Part shown: positions 51,922-60,313 of the stretch, piece by piece
How the letters are laid out: each line of letters starts with the position of its first letter
Position numbering within the stretch: the stretch's first letter is position 1
Source of the DNA: CAYUYV01 sp050331455
GTDB taxonomy: Bacteria > Pseudomonadota > Alphaproteobacteria > JAJFIK01
Reading direction: 5' to 3'
NCBI GenBank assembly: GCA_050331455.1
Contig: JBHJGV010000073.1
Location: forward strand, 1-64,000
DNA: 64,000 bases
Notes under the pieces: generated by a model
Told to the model about the DNA's origin: nothing
Databases searched by the model: none
The model's input: only the letters and a program-made list of their open reading frames with translations
Program-made: the position numbers and the translations under genes

Positions 51922-54432
51922 ATGTCCCTCAGCGCTCTGAAAGAGTTCCTTTTCGATCGATCCAGCACGAATGCGGCCCAGCGCTACGCGGGCAGTGAAT
52001 TCGCCATGTCCACATTGGGCCGGGATCTCTTCACGGCTCCGGTCGGTGTGCCGACCATCATGGGGGCCGACGGGGAAATGAAAGTCGGCGTGGACATTGC
52101 GTTTTCCGAAACGCTCGACCAAGCCATGATGGCCAAGCTCCTCGACATGGGTCTCGAAAACTATACGGTGTTCAACGATTTTTACGTGTCCGGTTTCTTC
52201 CCCGTCGATCAGCTTGAGGACATCTTCGCTCTGGGCGCCGCAACGACCGCGTCCCTCGCCGCCGCCGTGCCCGAGACCGGATCGGTCACGTCCCAGGACG
52301 TGGCGGCCCTCAATGTGGACGACGCCGTGGCCCGCTTCGGCGTGGACGGCTCCGGCATTACCGTCGGCGTTATGTCCGATTCCTTCGACTTTTTCGGCGG
52401 CGGCGAAGCGGCCGGCATCGCCAGCGGCGATCTGCCGGCGGAAGGCACGCTGATCATCGAGGAAGGCGTCCCCCTCTCCGAAATCGGCGACGAAGGCCGG
52501 GCCATGGCCGAGTTGATCTTCGACATCGCTCCCGGCGTTTCACTGCAATTCGCGACGGCCGTGTTCGGTCAGGCCGGCTTTGCCAACAATATCCTGGCCC
52601 TGGCCGCGGCCGGCTCCGACATCATCGTCGATGACATCTCCGTTTTCGCCGATCCGTTCTACGCGGACGGGATCATCGGCCAGGCCATCGACCAGGTCGC
52701 AGCGGACGGCGTCAGCTTCTTCTCCTCCGGCGGCAATGGCGGCAATCTGGGATACCAAGGCGCCTTCGAATCCAACGGGGCCACCCTGTTCGGCCTGGAA
52801 GCCTTCGACTTCGATCCCGGCGAAGGCGTCGATCCCTTCTTCGATTTCCAGATCGGCGGCGGCGACAATGTTGTCTTTAATCTTCAGTGGGCGAATGCCT
52901 ATGCCAGCACTTCGGCGAACAGCCCCGGCGCCACCGGTGATTTCGACCTGCTGCTGTTCCAGCGCATCGGCGAAGACCTCTTCTTCATCGACTTCCTGTC
53001 CTCCATTGATCCCAATCTCGGTGCCGATCCCATCGAGATCATCTCGTTCGGCCTCCTGGAGACGGCCCCGACATTCGATCTCGCCATCGGCATGGTCTTT
53101 GTCGAAGGCGAGCAGCCAGACGATTTGCGCTTCATCGTGAGCGGCAGCAGCGACTTTCAAGATACGGACATTCTCGGCGGGCCGACGACCTTCGGTCACT
53201 CCACCGCGGAAGGCTCCCTGGGCACGGCCGCCGTCATCTTTGATGAGACACCGGAATTCGGCGTGAACCCGCCGGAACTCGCCAGCTTCTCCTCCATCGG
53301 CCCGGCGACGATCCGCTTCGACATCGACGGCAACCCGCTGCCCGAGCCGGATGTACGCCTCGGCGTCGAGATCGCGGCCAGCAATGGCGGCAACACGACC
53401 TTCTTCTTCAGCGACAGCGTCCGGGACGATGACGATCTGCCGAACTTCTTCGGCACCTCCGCCGCGGCCCCCAATGCCGCCGCCATTGCAGCCCTGATGA
53501 CCAGCATCAACCCCTCGCTGACTCCCGAAGAGATCGCCGACCTCCTGCGTGAGACCGCCATCGATATGGACGATCCCACCACGGAAGGCTTCGACGTCGG
53601 TCCGGATTTCGGCTCCGGCTTCGGCTATGTCCAGGCCGACGTGGCGGTCCAGGAAGCCTTCGACACGCTGGTCGACGCCGTCAGCGTCAATGACTGGTTC
53701 AACGAGGACACCGGGTTCGGCGGCTTCATTGCCACATTCGAACTGACGACCACGGACGGCATTGTCGGCAATGGCGCCTTCGAGGCTTTCGAACTCGACA
53801 TTGATCTTGAGGGCGGCGGGGAGTTCGTCACCGGCAGCTTCCAGGGCTTCCCCGGCCCCGTGTCCTTCGATGCCGAGACCGGCACCTTCTCCAACGTTTC
53901 CCAGGGCTTCAAGCCGACGATCGAGGCCGGTGAGACGCTGACCTTCTCCATTCAGGTGCAGGGTGCAGGCTTCAACATCGACAATTTCAACTTCCTGTTC
54001 CTGGACCTCGATCCCGAGCCGGCACTGCCGGAATCCGGCCCCGACACGGATCTCGTCGCCGAGAGCGCCGGCCTGAACGATTGGGGCCAGGGCGTCGTCC
54101 AGCGGGTCGATGTCATCAATGAGGGCGAGGAGGCCGTGGACGGCTGGATCGTCAAGCTCGAACTCGGCGACATGGAAATGAGCGCCCTCGACAATCTGTC
54201 CCTGGACAATGTCTGGAACGCCGACGCCGTCGAGGCAGATGGGGATGTGTTCTTCTTCCCCAAGAGCTACAACAGCGACCTGGATGCTGGCGAGTCCATC
54301 GAATTCGGCTTCCAGGCCAATGTACTCGACAATACCGGCGTGCCCTACGACGAGGACACGGCCTTCGAAATCGTCAGCCTGGACGAACTGCCAGACGGTC
54401 TCGACATTCCGGACAGCTTCACCTTCGTGTGA
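51922..54432 (+). CDS. Subtilisin-like protease with two C-terminal CBM2-like domains
   Basis: An acidic 836-residue S8-type protein. The Asp of the triad is in GITVGVMSDSFD (D152) and the Ser in FFGTSAAAPNAAA (S513). The region expected to hold the His reads DEGRAMAELIFDIAPG, with Glu (about E191) in place of His. The first 100 residues are a family-unassigned N-domain. From about 589 to 700 and 719 to 820 there are two beta-rich domains resembling carbohydrate-binding module 2 (VNDWFNED...GG, NDWGQGVV..VDVIN, GWIVKLEL, FGFQANV). No classic signal peptide is visible, so the route of export is uncertain. ATG 51922 has a GGAG site 6 bases upstream. Confidence 0.78.
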   Translation: MSLSALKEFLFDRSSTNAAQRYAGSEFAMSTLGRDLFTAPVGVPTIMGADGEMKVGVDIAFSETLDQAMMAKLLDMGLENYTVFNDFYVSGFFPVDQLEDIFALGAATTASLAAAVPETGSVTSQDVAALNVDDAVARFGVDGSGITVGVMSDSFDFFGGGEAAGIASGDLPAEGTLIIEEGVPLSEIGDEGRAMAELIFDIAPGVSLQFATAVFGQAGFANNILALAAAGSDIIVDDISVFADPFYADGIIGQAIDQVAADGVSFFSSGGNGGNLGYQGAFESNGATLFGLEAFDFDPGEGVDPFFDFQIGGGDNVVFNLQWANAYASTSANSPGATGDFDLLLFQRIGEDLFFIDFLSSIDPNLGADPIEIISFGLLETAPTFDLAIGMVFVEGEQPDDLRFIVSGSSDFQDTDILGGPTTFGHSTAEGSLGTAAVIFDETPEFGVNPPELASFSSIGPATIRFDIDGNPLPEPDVRLGVEIAASNGGNTTFFFSDSVRDDDDLPNFFGTSAAAPNAAAIAALMTSINPSLTPEEIADLLRETAIDMDDPTTEGFDVGPDFGSGFGYVQADVAVQEAFDTLVDAVSVNDWFNEDTGFGGFIATFELTTTDGIVGNGAFEAFELDIDLEGGGEFVTGSFQGFPGPVSFDAETGTFSNVSQGFKPTIEAGETLTFSIQVQGAGFNIDNFNFLFLDLDPEPALPESGPDTDLVAESAGLNDWGQGVVQRVDVINEGEEAVDGWIVKLELGDMEMSALDNLSLDNVWNADAVEADGDVFFFPKSYNSDLDAGESIEFGFQANVLDNTGVPYDEDTAFEIVSLDELPDGLDIPDSFTFV

Positions 54433-54456
54433 TCGGGGTAGCTCCAAGGCACAGCG

Positions 54457-54486
54457 AGGGCGGATCGGAGGATCCGCCCTTTTTTA
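54457..54486 (+). terminator. Rho-independent terminator of the subtilase gene
   Basis: AGGGCGGATC pairs perfectly with GATCCGCCCT around a GGAG loop, followed by a T-run at 54480-54485. It lies 25 bases past the stop codon and ends where the minus-strand fragment (54484-54672) terminates. Confidence 0.92.
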
Positions 54487-54672
54487 TCTTGAACCACCAT
54501 CGCTTTGCGGCGCGACGGTGCCTTTCAGATCCTCCTCGACGCTGAGATAGGCCCCGCCATAGACCCGGCCCGACCGGCCCTTGCGTGTCACGGCGGCATC
54601 CATGCCCACCAGCGGACCGATCGGGATGGTCAACCGCATGGTCGCGCCCGAGGGCCTGATGCGCCAGACCAT
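54484..54672 (-). pseudogene. Gene fragment of unknown family, minus strand
   Basis: A 62-residue frame (MVWRIRPSGATM... through ...YLSVEEDLKGTV) has strongly GC-rich third positions (about three-quarters G/C), typical of real coding sequence here. I do not recognise the family. No ribosome binding site precedes the ATG at 54672, and the neighbouring sequence changes to the remnant of another gene on the opposite strand. It looks like the 3' end of a lost gene. Confidence 0.4.
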
Positions 54673-54715
54673 GGCCCATGGGGACAAGCCGGCCCGCGCG
54701 GTCCCCCCTTCCCCC

Positions 54716-54886
54716 CGTTCGCTCCAGATCATGAAACGCGCGCTCTGGGAGGCCCAAGTCCAGACCCTTGGCGCGGCCGTGGATGTGCAGGACGCGGAAA
54801 GGATCGAGAGCCTCGAAAGCGAGGACTTCCGCGAAGGCGTTGCCCCTTTCGTCGAAGGCCGCCCGGCCAATTTTTCAGGCCAGTGA
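54716..54886 (+). pseudogene. 3' remnant of an enoyl-CoA hydratase (crotonase) gene
   Basis: This plus-strand frame reads RSLQIMKRALWEAQVQTL, then DVQDAERIESLESEDFREG and VAPFVEGRPANFSGQ, ending in TGA. It is the C-terminal helix region of the enoyl-CoA hydratase/isomerase family (SEDFREGV..F.EKRP..F.G), about 57 of some 260 residues. The 5' part with the oxyanion-hole and active-site motifs is absent upstream. GC-rich codons are kept, so loss is probably fairly recent. Confidence 0.7.
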
Positions 54887-54904
54887 AACGAGAAGGCACC
54901 TGTC

Positions 54905-54932
54905 CGTAGGGTGCACCGGGGCGCACCCTACG
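54905..54932. repeat. Inverted repeat overlapping the MFS stop codon
   Basis: CGTAGGGTGC (54905-54914) pairs with GCACCCTACG (54923-54932) over an 8-base loop, and the MFS stop codon lies inside the right arm. No U-run follows. It may be a REP-like element or a weak terminator. Confidence 0.45.
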
Positions 54933-56373
54933 ATCCGTCATCTGCACCGTCCCCACCCCGGGCCGCGAGATCCGCACTGGCCTGGGACTGGACCGCGCGG
55001 GTGACGGGGTAGCCCCAGGCGGCGACGGCGGCGATGAGATAGGACACGCCGGGGACGCCGACAAAGGTCCACATCAGCCCGCGGATGGCTTCGGGGCTGT
55101 TCTCCCCAATCGGGTCGAAGCCGATCACGACCCCGAGCATGATGAAGGGGACCCCGACAGCGAGGCTCGCCCCCGTCTTGTAGGCGCTGGTCATAAGCGA
55201 GTAGTAGAGGCCCGCTCGGTTCGCCCCGGTGCGGGCCAGTTCCACCTCCACCAGATCCGCCATCATGGACCGCACCATGATGAATGGCGATCCGAAGGCA
55301 AGCCCCGAAAGAATCGCGCCGATCATCAGCAGTTCAAACCCGCCATAGCCGGAGAGAGGCAGATAGCTCAAATAGGCGAAGGCGGCGAAGAGGCTGATGA
55401 TCGTCACGGTGACGTGTTTCTGGGTCTTGCGCGCCACCCACATCCAAAACGGGATGGCACTGAACCCCGCGAGGAAGAACAACATCAGGATGGCGCTGGC
55501 GCCCTGGACCACGCCGAAGCCCCATTCGGCCGCGAACAGATAGGTCGCTGCCGTGCTGGCAATCGCGATGCCGATGGCCACCTCGATGATCAGGATGCGC
55601 CACAGCGCACCGTTTCGCAACGCAACGCTGAGGGCATTCCGGCTGAAATCCGCCGTGGCATGGCTGGGAACGGGCGCCGTACGATCCGGCACGAGAGCGA
55701 GCGCCACGCCGATGGTCACGGGCAGCGATACCAGCAGGATCAGTCCCATGACCATGATCTGCTGGCCCCGGTCATAGCCGGCAAACCGCGCCAGCAGGTC
55801 AGGCAGGATCAGCAGGCTGAGCAGGGATGCGGTGCTGATGATCTCGCGCCACTGGAACAGGCGCGAGCGCTCGTCATAGCTCGCAGCCAGGGTCGGCACC
55901 CAGGCCTGGTGCGGTGTCTGGAGCATGGTGAAGCCGATATAGAAGACGACCAGCCAGCCGACCAGGTAAAGCGGTGTGATGTCGCCGCCATCCGCCAGGC
56001 CCCCGCCCGGCACATAGATGAACCAGGCCGAGACCATCAGGATGGGAACGCTCAAGACCAGCCAATGCTTGATCCGGCCCCAGCGGGAGGGACGCCGGTC
56101 CACCAGATAACCCATGAGGGGATCGGTGGCGATGTCCCAGAAACGCAGGGACATGAAAATTGCGCCGGTGGTTTCGAGCCCAAGCCCCACATCGCCCGCG
56201 TAGAACCGGGGCATATAGACCGCGAAAGGCAAACCGATCGCGGCCAGGGGCACGGCGATGCCGGCAAAGGCGAGCACCTGGGGCAGGGACAGCGTGGGCC
56301 GGCCTTGCGCCGAATAGGATTGCGCAGACTGGGATTGCGCCGACTGGGATTGCGCAGACTGGGGCTGGATCAC
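54928..56373 (-). CDS. MFS sugar transporter (GPH family)
   Basis: A 481-residue polytopic transporter of the glycoside-pentoside-hexuronide family. Family blocks include LSLPQVLAFAGIAVPLAAIGLP, RFWDIATDPLMGYLVDRRPSRWGRIKHWL (the GPH signature of the first cytoplasmic loops) and RSMMADLVEVELARTGANRAGLYYSL. The N-terminal 22 or so residues are a low-complexity Ser/Ala/Gln repeat coded by 15-base tandem units. Start GTG 56373, with GAGAAAGG upstream. Located just past the asparaginase gene and a GH13 gene, it could import the glycoside that the alpha-glucosidase hydrolyses. Confidence 0.88.
   Translation of the reverse strand: MIQPQSAQSQSAQSQSAQSYSAQGRPTLSLPQVLAFAGIAVPLAAIGLPFAVYMPRFYAGDVGLGLETTGAIFMSLRFWDIATDPLMGYLVDRRPSRWGRIKHWLVLSVPILMVSAWFIYVPGGGLADGGDITPLYLVGWLVVFYIGFTMLQTPHQAWVPTLAASYDERSRLFQWREIISTASLLSLLILPDLLARFAGYDRGQQIMVMGLILLVSLPVTIGVALALVPDRTAPVPSHATADFSRNALSVALRNGALWRILIIEVAIGIAIASTAATYLFAAEWGFGVVQGASAILMLFFLAGFSAIPFWMWVARKTQKHVTVTIISLFAAFAYLSYLPLSGYGGFELLMIGAILSGLAFGSPFIMVRSMMADLVEVELARTGANRAGLYYSLMTSAYKTGASLAVGVPFIMLGVVIGFDPIGENSPEAIRGLMWTFVGVPGVSYLIAAVAAWGYPVTRAVQSQASADLAARGGDGADDGS
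56303..56362. repeat. 15-bp tandem repeats in the MFS transporter N-terminus
   Basis: The unit GATTGCGC(A/C)GACTGG occurs three times in perfect register (56318-56332, 56333-56347, 56348-56362), preceded by a diverged copy at 56303-56317. It codes on the minus strand for a repeated pentapeptide of Ser, Ala and Gln (SQSAQ-like). Confidence 0.85.
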
Positions 56374-56387
56374 GGGACTGGCCTTTC

Positions 56388-57359
56388 TCAGCCGTCGGAC
56401 GGCTTTAGCCCCTTCCCATAAACCATCGCCACGGGCTCCACCGTGTTGGTGGTGGTGGCGCGGATCATGCCGTCGGTGCTGAAGGGCGTGGCCACGCTGC
56501 CGTCCGCTCCCACGACAATCACACCGCCGCGCCCATCGCGTCCGCCGCCGGCCTTGGCCATGGCCTCGATCACCGCCGCCGATGCGCTGGCCAGGTCCTC
56601 GCCGCCATGGGTCACCCGCGCCGCGATGGAGGCCGCCGCGTTGAAGCGGATGAAATATTCCCCATGCCCCGTAGCCGAAACCGCCACTGATCCGTTGCGG
56701 GCATAAGTACCCGCGCCGATGACCGGAGAGTCGCCGACCCGGCCGGGGATCTTGGCGCCATATCCACCCGTGGAGGTCCCGGCCGCGAGATTGCCGCAAC
56801 GGTCGAGCACCACTGCGCCCACGGTGCCATGGTTGGCCGGCGCGTCAGCGGTTTTGTTGTTGACGAAATAATCCGCCGTCACCGTATCGGCCCCCAGGGC
56901 CACGGCAGCCGCCTCGCCCCGATCCCCCACCATCATCACATGGGGCGTCTTTTCCATCACCAGGCGCGCGGCCGTGATCGGGTTCCTCAGGAGGCGCATG
57001 GAGGCGACAGCCCCGGCCTCCAGGGTTCGTCCGTCCATGATGGAGGCGTCGGTCTCGACAAAACCGTCCCGGTTGGAAATCGCGGCCCTGCCGGCATTGA
57101 ACAGCCCGGAATCCTCCATGAAGCGGACCGACTGTTCGACCACATCAAGGGCCGCGGCACCGGAGGCCAGTTCCACCCGCATGGCCTTCAACAGCAGGGT
57201 CTGAAACAGCATGCGCGGCGTGTGATCCCGCCCGGCGCGGCTCGTTCCTCCGTGCACGGCGATGGCGAAGGTCTCCTGGGCCTCGCACGCGGCGCGTGAT
57301 GGGGCGGCAGCGAAGGTGCCGGCTAGGGTGGCAAGGGCAAGACACAGCAGACGACGCAT
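56388..57359 (-). CDS. Isoaspartyl peptidase / L-asparaginase (Ntn hydrolase)
   Basis: A plant-type asparaginase/isoaspartyl dipeptidase, here with a Sec signal peptide (about residues 1-23, ending PSRA), so it acts in the periplasm. The autocleavage site HGTVG with the nucleophile Thr179 starts the beta subunit. The segments FAIAVHGG, the NAGRAAISNRDGFVETDASIMDG block and GYGAKIPGRVGDSPVIGAGTYA are diagnostic. Length 323. ATG 57359 has an AGGGAGA site. It ends 15 bases before the MFS start and may be co-transcribed. Confidence 0.93.
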   Translation of the reverse strand: MRRLLCLALATLAGTFAAAPSRAACEAQETFAIAVHGGTSRAGRDHTPRMLFQTLLLKAMRVELASGAAALDVVEQSVRFMEDSGLFNAGRAAISNRDGFVETDASIMDGRTLEAGAVASMRLLRNPITAARLVMEKTPHVMMVGDRGEAAAVALGADTVTADYFVNNKTADAPANHGTVGAVVLDRCGNLAAGTSTGGYGAKIPGRVGDSPVIGAGTYARNGSVAVSATGHGEYFIRFNAAASIAARVTHGGEDLASASAAVIEAMAKAGGGRDGRGGVIVVGADGSVATPFSTDGMIRATTTNTVEPVAMVYGKGLKPSDG

Positions 57360-57471
57360 GGCGGATCTCCCTGAGGGGACGCGCACGCCGCACGCCCGTT
57401 TCCTTTGTTCTAGGGGTTGAGCGTAAAGCCGGGCTTGCGGCGCTGCCAAGCCCCTGCGTGGCGGCGGAGGA

Positions 57472-59073
57472 TCAAATCCGCTCGGCGAAGGCCGCACTGT
57501 GCGGGGGCAGGCGCTCGGGCAGGCGGTTTGGCTGCTCCGGCAGGCCGAGGGCATAGGCGACGCGCCAGTCCCCGGCATCCTCAAGCGCCAGGGGCTGGGT
57601 CTCCCCGGACAGGTTGAAGACGCAGAGCAGGCGAGTGTCGGCGTGGGAGCGTTCAAAGGCCACCACGCTGTCCTGCGTCTGGCGCCGATGAAAACTGCCC
57701 TGGCGCAAGGCCGGATGGCGCCGCCGGAGCGCGATGAGCCGGCGCGTCGTGTTCAGGGTCGAGGCGGGATCGTCCTCCTGGCTCGCAACGCTCAGGCCCG
57801 GATGCCGCGGATCCACGGGCAGCCAGGGTTCCGCCACGGAGAAGCCGGCATGGGGCCCCTCGGCGCACCAAGGCATGGGCGTGCGCGCCCCGTCCCGGCC
57901 CAGGGTGCGCGGCCAGTTGGCGATGGCTTCCGGGTCCACGAGTCGGTCCCGGGGGACATCGGCCTGGGGCAGGCCCAACTCCTCCCCTTGATAAAGGAAC
58001 ACATTGCCCCGCAGCGCCATCAGGAGACTGAGATAAAGCTGGGCGTGGCGCGGCGCGACGGGCCCGTCGATCCAGCGGGAGACGGCCCGCGGCGCATCGT
58101 GATTGCTGAAGGCCCAGGCGGGCCAGCCCTCCCCCGGTACCGCCTCCCAGGCGCCCACCGCATTGCCCAGAAGCGATGCCCCCATGCGCGGGGCGTAGAG
58201 GAAATCGAAACTATAGGCCGCGTTCAGCCGCTTGCCGCCTTGCGTGAAGGCCTTCATCTCGGCCAGGGGCCGGGGCCCGCCCACTTCGGCCACGGTGAAG
58301 CGGTCCTCATACCGATCGGTGAGAGCCCGCAACCGCTCCAGGAAGGCGGGAATGTCGTCATGGGACATGTTGCGGCTGTGGATCTGGAAGTCGAAGGGCC
58401 GGGTCGCCTCGGCCGGGTCGATGCCGCTGGGCGGATTGTCCCGCAGGGCCGGGTCGTGCATGGCGAAATTGATGGCATCGAGCCGGAAGCCGTCGACCCC
58501 GCGCTCCAGCCAGAAGCGTGCCGCCTCCAGCACCGCATCCTGAACATCCGGATGGTGTAGATTAAGGTCCGGCTGCTGGGGCAGGAAATTGTGGAAGTAA
58601 TACTGGCCGCGCCGGGCATCCCAGGTCCAGGACGGCCCCCAGAACACGGACTGCCAATTGTTGGGCGGGGATCCGTCGGGCCTGGGGTCTGCCCAGACAT
58701 ACCAGTCCGCCCTCGGATTGTCCCGGGACGACCGGCTCTCCTCAAACCAAGCATGGGCCTCGGAGGTGTGGGACAGGACCTGGTCGATGATGACCTTGAG
58801 ACCCAGGCCGTGGGCCTTGGCGACCAGGGCATCGAAATCCGCCAGGCTGCCGAACAGGGGGTCCACATCGGTGTAGTCGGAAACGTCATAGCCGAAATCG
58901 GCCATGGGCGACCGAAAGAAGGGCGAGAGCCAGATCGCGTCGACGCCCAGCGAGGCCACATGGTCGAGCTTTGCCGTGATGCCGGACAGATCGCCGACGC
59001 CGTCGCCATTGCTGTCGCAGAAGCTGCGCGGATAGATCTGATAAATGACGGCGCCACGCCACCAGGGTTCCAC
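57472..59073 (-). CDS. GH13 alpha-glucosidase
   Basis: An alpha-amylase family glucosidase (oligo-1,6- or maltose-type alpha-glucosidase). The 533-residue protein has AVIYQIYPRSFCDSNGDGVGDLSGI, DQVLSHTS, the nucleophile D199 in GFRLDAINF, the acid/base E263 in VAEVGG and the third acid D326 in FSNHDAPR. No signal peptide, so the enzyme is cytoplasmic, which fits uptake by the GPH transporter. Start GTG 59073 with a GAGGTGG site. The order GH13-asparaginase-MFS on one strand suggests a small sugar-use operon. Confidence 0.92.
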   Translation of the reverse strand: MEPWWRGAVIYQIYPRSFCDSNGDGVGDLSGITAKLDHVASLGVDAIWLSPFFRSPMADFGYDVSDYTDVDPLFGSLADFDALVAKAHGLGLKVIIDQVLSHTSEAHAWFEESRSSRDNPRADWYVWADPRPDGSPPNNWQSVFWGPSWTWDARRGQYYFHNFLPQQPDLNLHHPDVQDAVLEAARFWLERGVDGFRLDAINFAMHDPALRDNPPSGIDPAEATRPFDFQIHSRNMSHDDIPAFLERLRALTDRYEDRFTVAEVGGPRPLAEMKAFTQGGKRLNAAYSFDFLYAPRMGASLLGNAVGAWEAVPGEGWPAWAFSNHDAPRAVSRWIDGPVAPRHAQLYLSLLMALRGNVFLYQGEELGLPQADVPRDRLVDPEAIANWPRTLGRDGARTPMPWCAEGPHAGFSVAEPWLPVDPRHPGLSVASQEDDPASTLNTTRRLIALRRRHPALRQGSFHRRQTQDSVVAFERSHADTRLLCVFNLSGETQPLALEDAGDWRVAYALGLPEQPNRLPERLPPHSAAFAERI

Positions 59074-59209
59074 GATACCACCTCATCCCGCTGGATCTTG
59101 GCCCCCGCCGTCCCACCCGGTGCGGCCGGGACCGAGGGGGCGTCGGGGCGAAAAACGGAGCCGGCCGCGCGCCATGCGCGCGCCTGCACCCCGCGTCAAG
59201 GCGGTCTGA

Positions 59210-60307
59210 TTACGACGGGACGCCCATCCAGTCCAGGACGGGACCGTTACGCTCGGCGGGATAGGTGTGGGAGAGGTCCTCGATCTCCGAATAGGTCACG
59301 CCGGCCCCCGCCGCGCCCAGGGCCTCCACGGCCTCGCGCGCCATATCCACGGGGAACATCCAATCGAGGACGCCATGGGTCAGATGGACCGGCACGGAGC
59401 GCAGTTTTTCCGGGTTGGCGAGGCTCAGCAGGATCGGGTGGAAGCTCGCCGCGATGGGCGCGATATGGGTGAAGGGCGAGTCGGCATTGAAGCCCACAAG
59501 ATAGCTGAAAGTGCCGCCGTCGCTGATGCCGGTCAGGAGCTGGCGGTCCGGGTCGATGCGCCAGCGCGCAGCCACCGCGTCCCGCATGTCGAGGAGCCGC
59601 GTGCCGTCCTCTTCCGGCTGGGTCAGGGACCAGGTCTCGGCCAGGGAGGTCGGTGCCATCAGGATGGCGCCCCGGGTCCGCGCCGCGCGCAGCCAGGTCC
59701 ACAGGAAGCGCCGGCCATTGCCGCCGCCGCCATGCAGAGCCATAATCAGGGGGTGCGCCGTATCCGGATCATAGGTCTCCGGAACATAGAGGGAAAAGCC
59801 GCCCCGGGTTCCCGGCTCGCCGCCGCCATGGAGCAGGCCGTTCTCCCCGCCCCCCCGCAGGCCGCCGGTGCTGAGCCGCCCGAGCAGACCCATATCGCCG
59901 CGGGCCGAGTCTTCCACGAAATACTGGCTGACGGGCAGCAGGACCGGCGCCAGCGGATAGAGCGCCTCGCAGGCCCGGGACCAGGCGCCGAGGGCTTGAT
60001 AGACACCCAAAACGCCCTCGGGAGCACGCAGGGCCTCCCGCGCCTTCGGAAATGCTCCGGCCACGGCGCTTGCGGCCTCCTGAAGACAGGTGCGCACCGG
60101 AATCAGGTGCTCCGGCCAGGGAACGGCTTCGAGGGCGCTGAGCTGGGTCTGGATGGCGATCTCCGGCACGCCGAGCTTCGCGATGACCTCGCCCACGACC
60201 GGCGGATGAAGCCGACGCCCCAGGGTCTCGAGGGCCTCGAGACCGGAGAGGAGCGGCGGCAGGGTCTCGGCGATCCAGGCCGCGACCGGGGTTGGGCCAT
60301 CACTCAC
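59210..60307 (-). CDS. Alpha/beta hydrolase (esterase)
   Basis: A 365-residue protein with an N-terminal helical part (about 1-160) and a C-terminal alpha/beta hydrolase domain. The oxyanion HGGGGNGR (192-199) and nucleophile GISDG (S262) are visible. The third-acid and His positions, IEDLSHTYP, are near the end. It resembles the phospholipase/carboxylesterase and PHB-depolymerase-like fold. The substrate is unknown. Start GTG 60307. It follows the P450 gene by only 6 bases, so an operon with the CYP153 is likely. Confidence 0.75.
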   Translation of the reverse strand: MSDGPTPVAAWIAETLPPLLSGLEALETLGRRLHPPVVGEVIAKLGVPEIAIQTQLSALEAVPWPEHLIPVRTCLQEAASAVAGAFPKAREALRAPEGVLGVYQALGAWSRACEALYPLAPVLLPVSQYFVEDSARGDMGLLGRLSTGGLRGGGENGLLHGGGEPGTRGGFSLYVPETYDPDTAHPLIMALHGGGGNGRRFLWTWLRAARTRGAILMAPTSLAETWSLTQPEEDGTRLLDMRDAVAARWRIDPDRQLLTGISDGGTFSYLVGFNADSPFTHIAPIAASFHPILLSLANPEKLRSVPVHLTHGVLDWMFPVDMAREAVEALGAAGAGVTYSEIEDLSHTYPAERNGPVLDWMGVPS

Positions 60308-60313
60308 GGGGCA

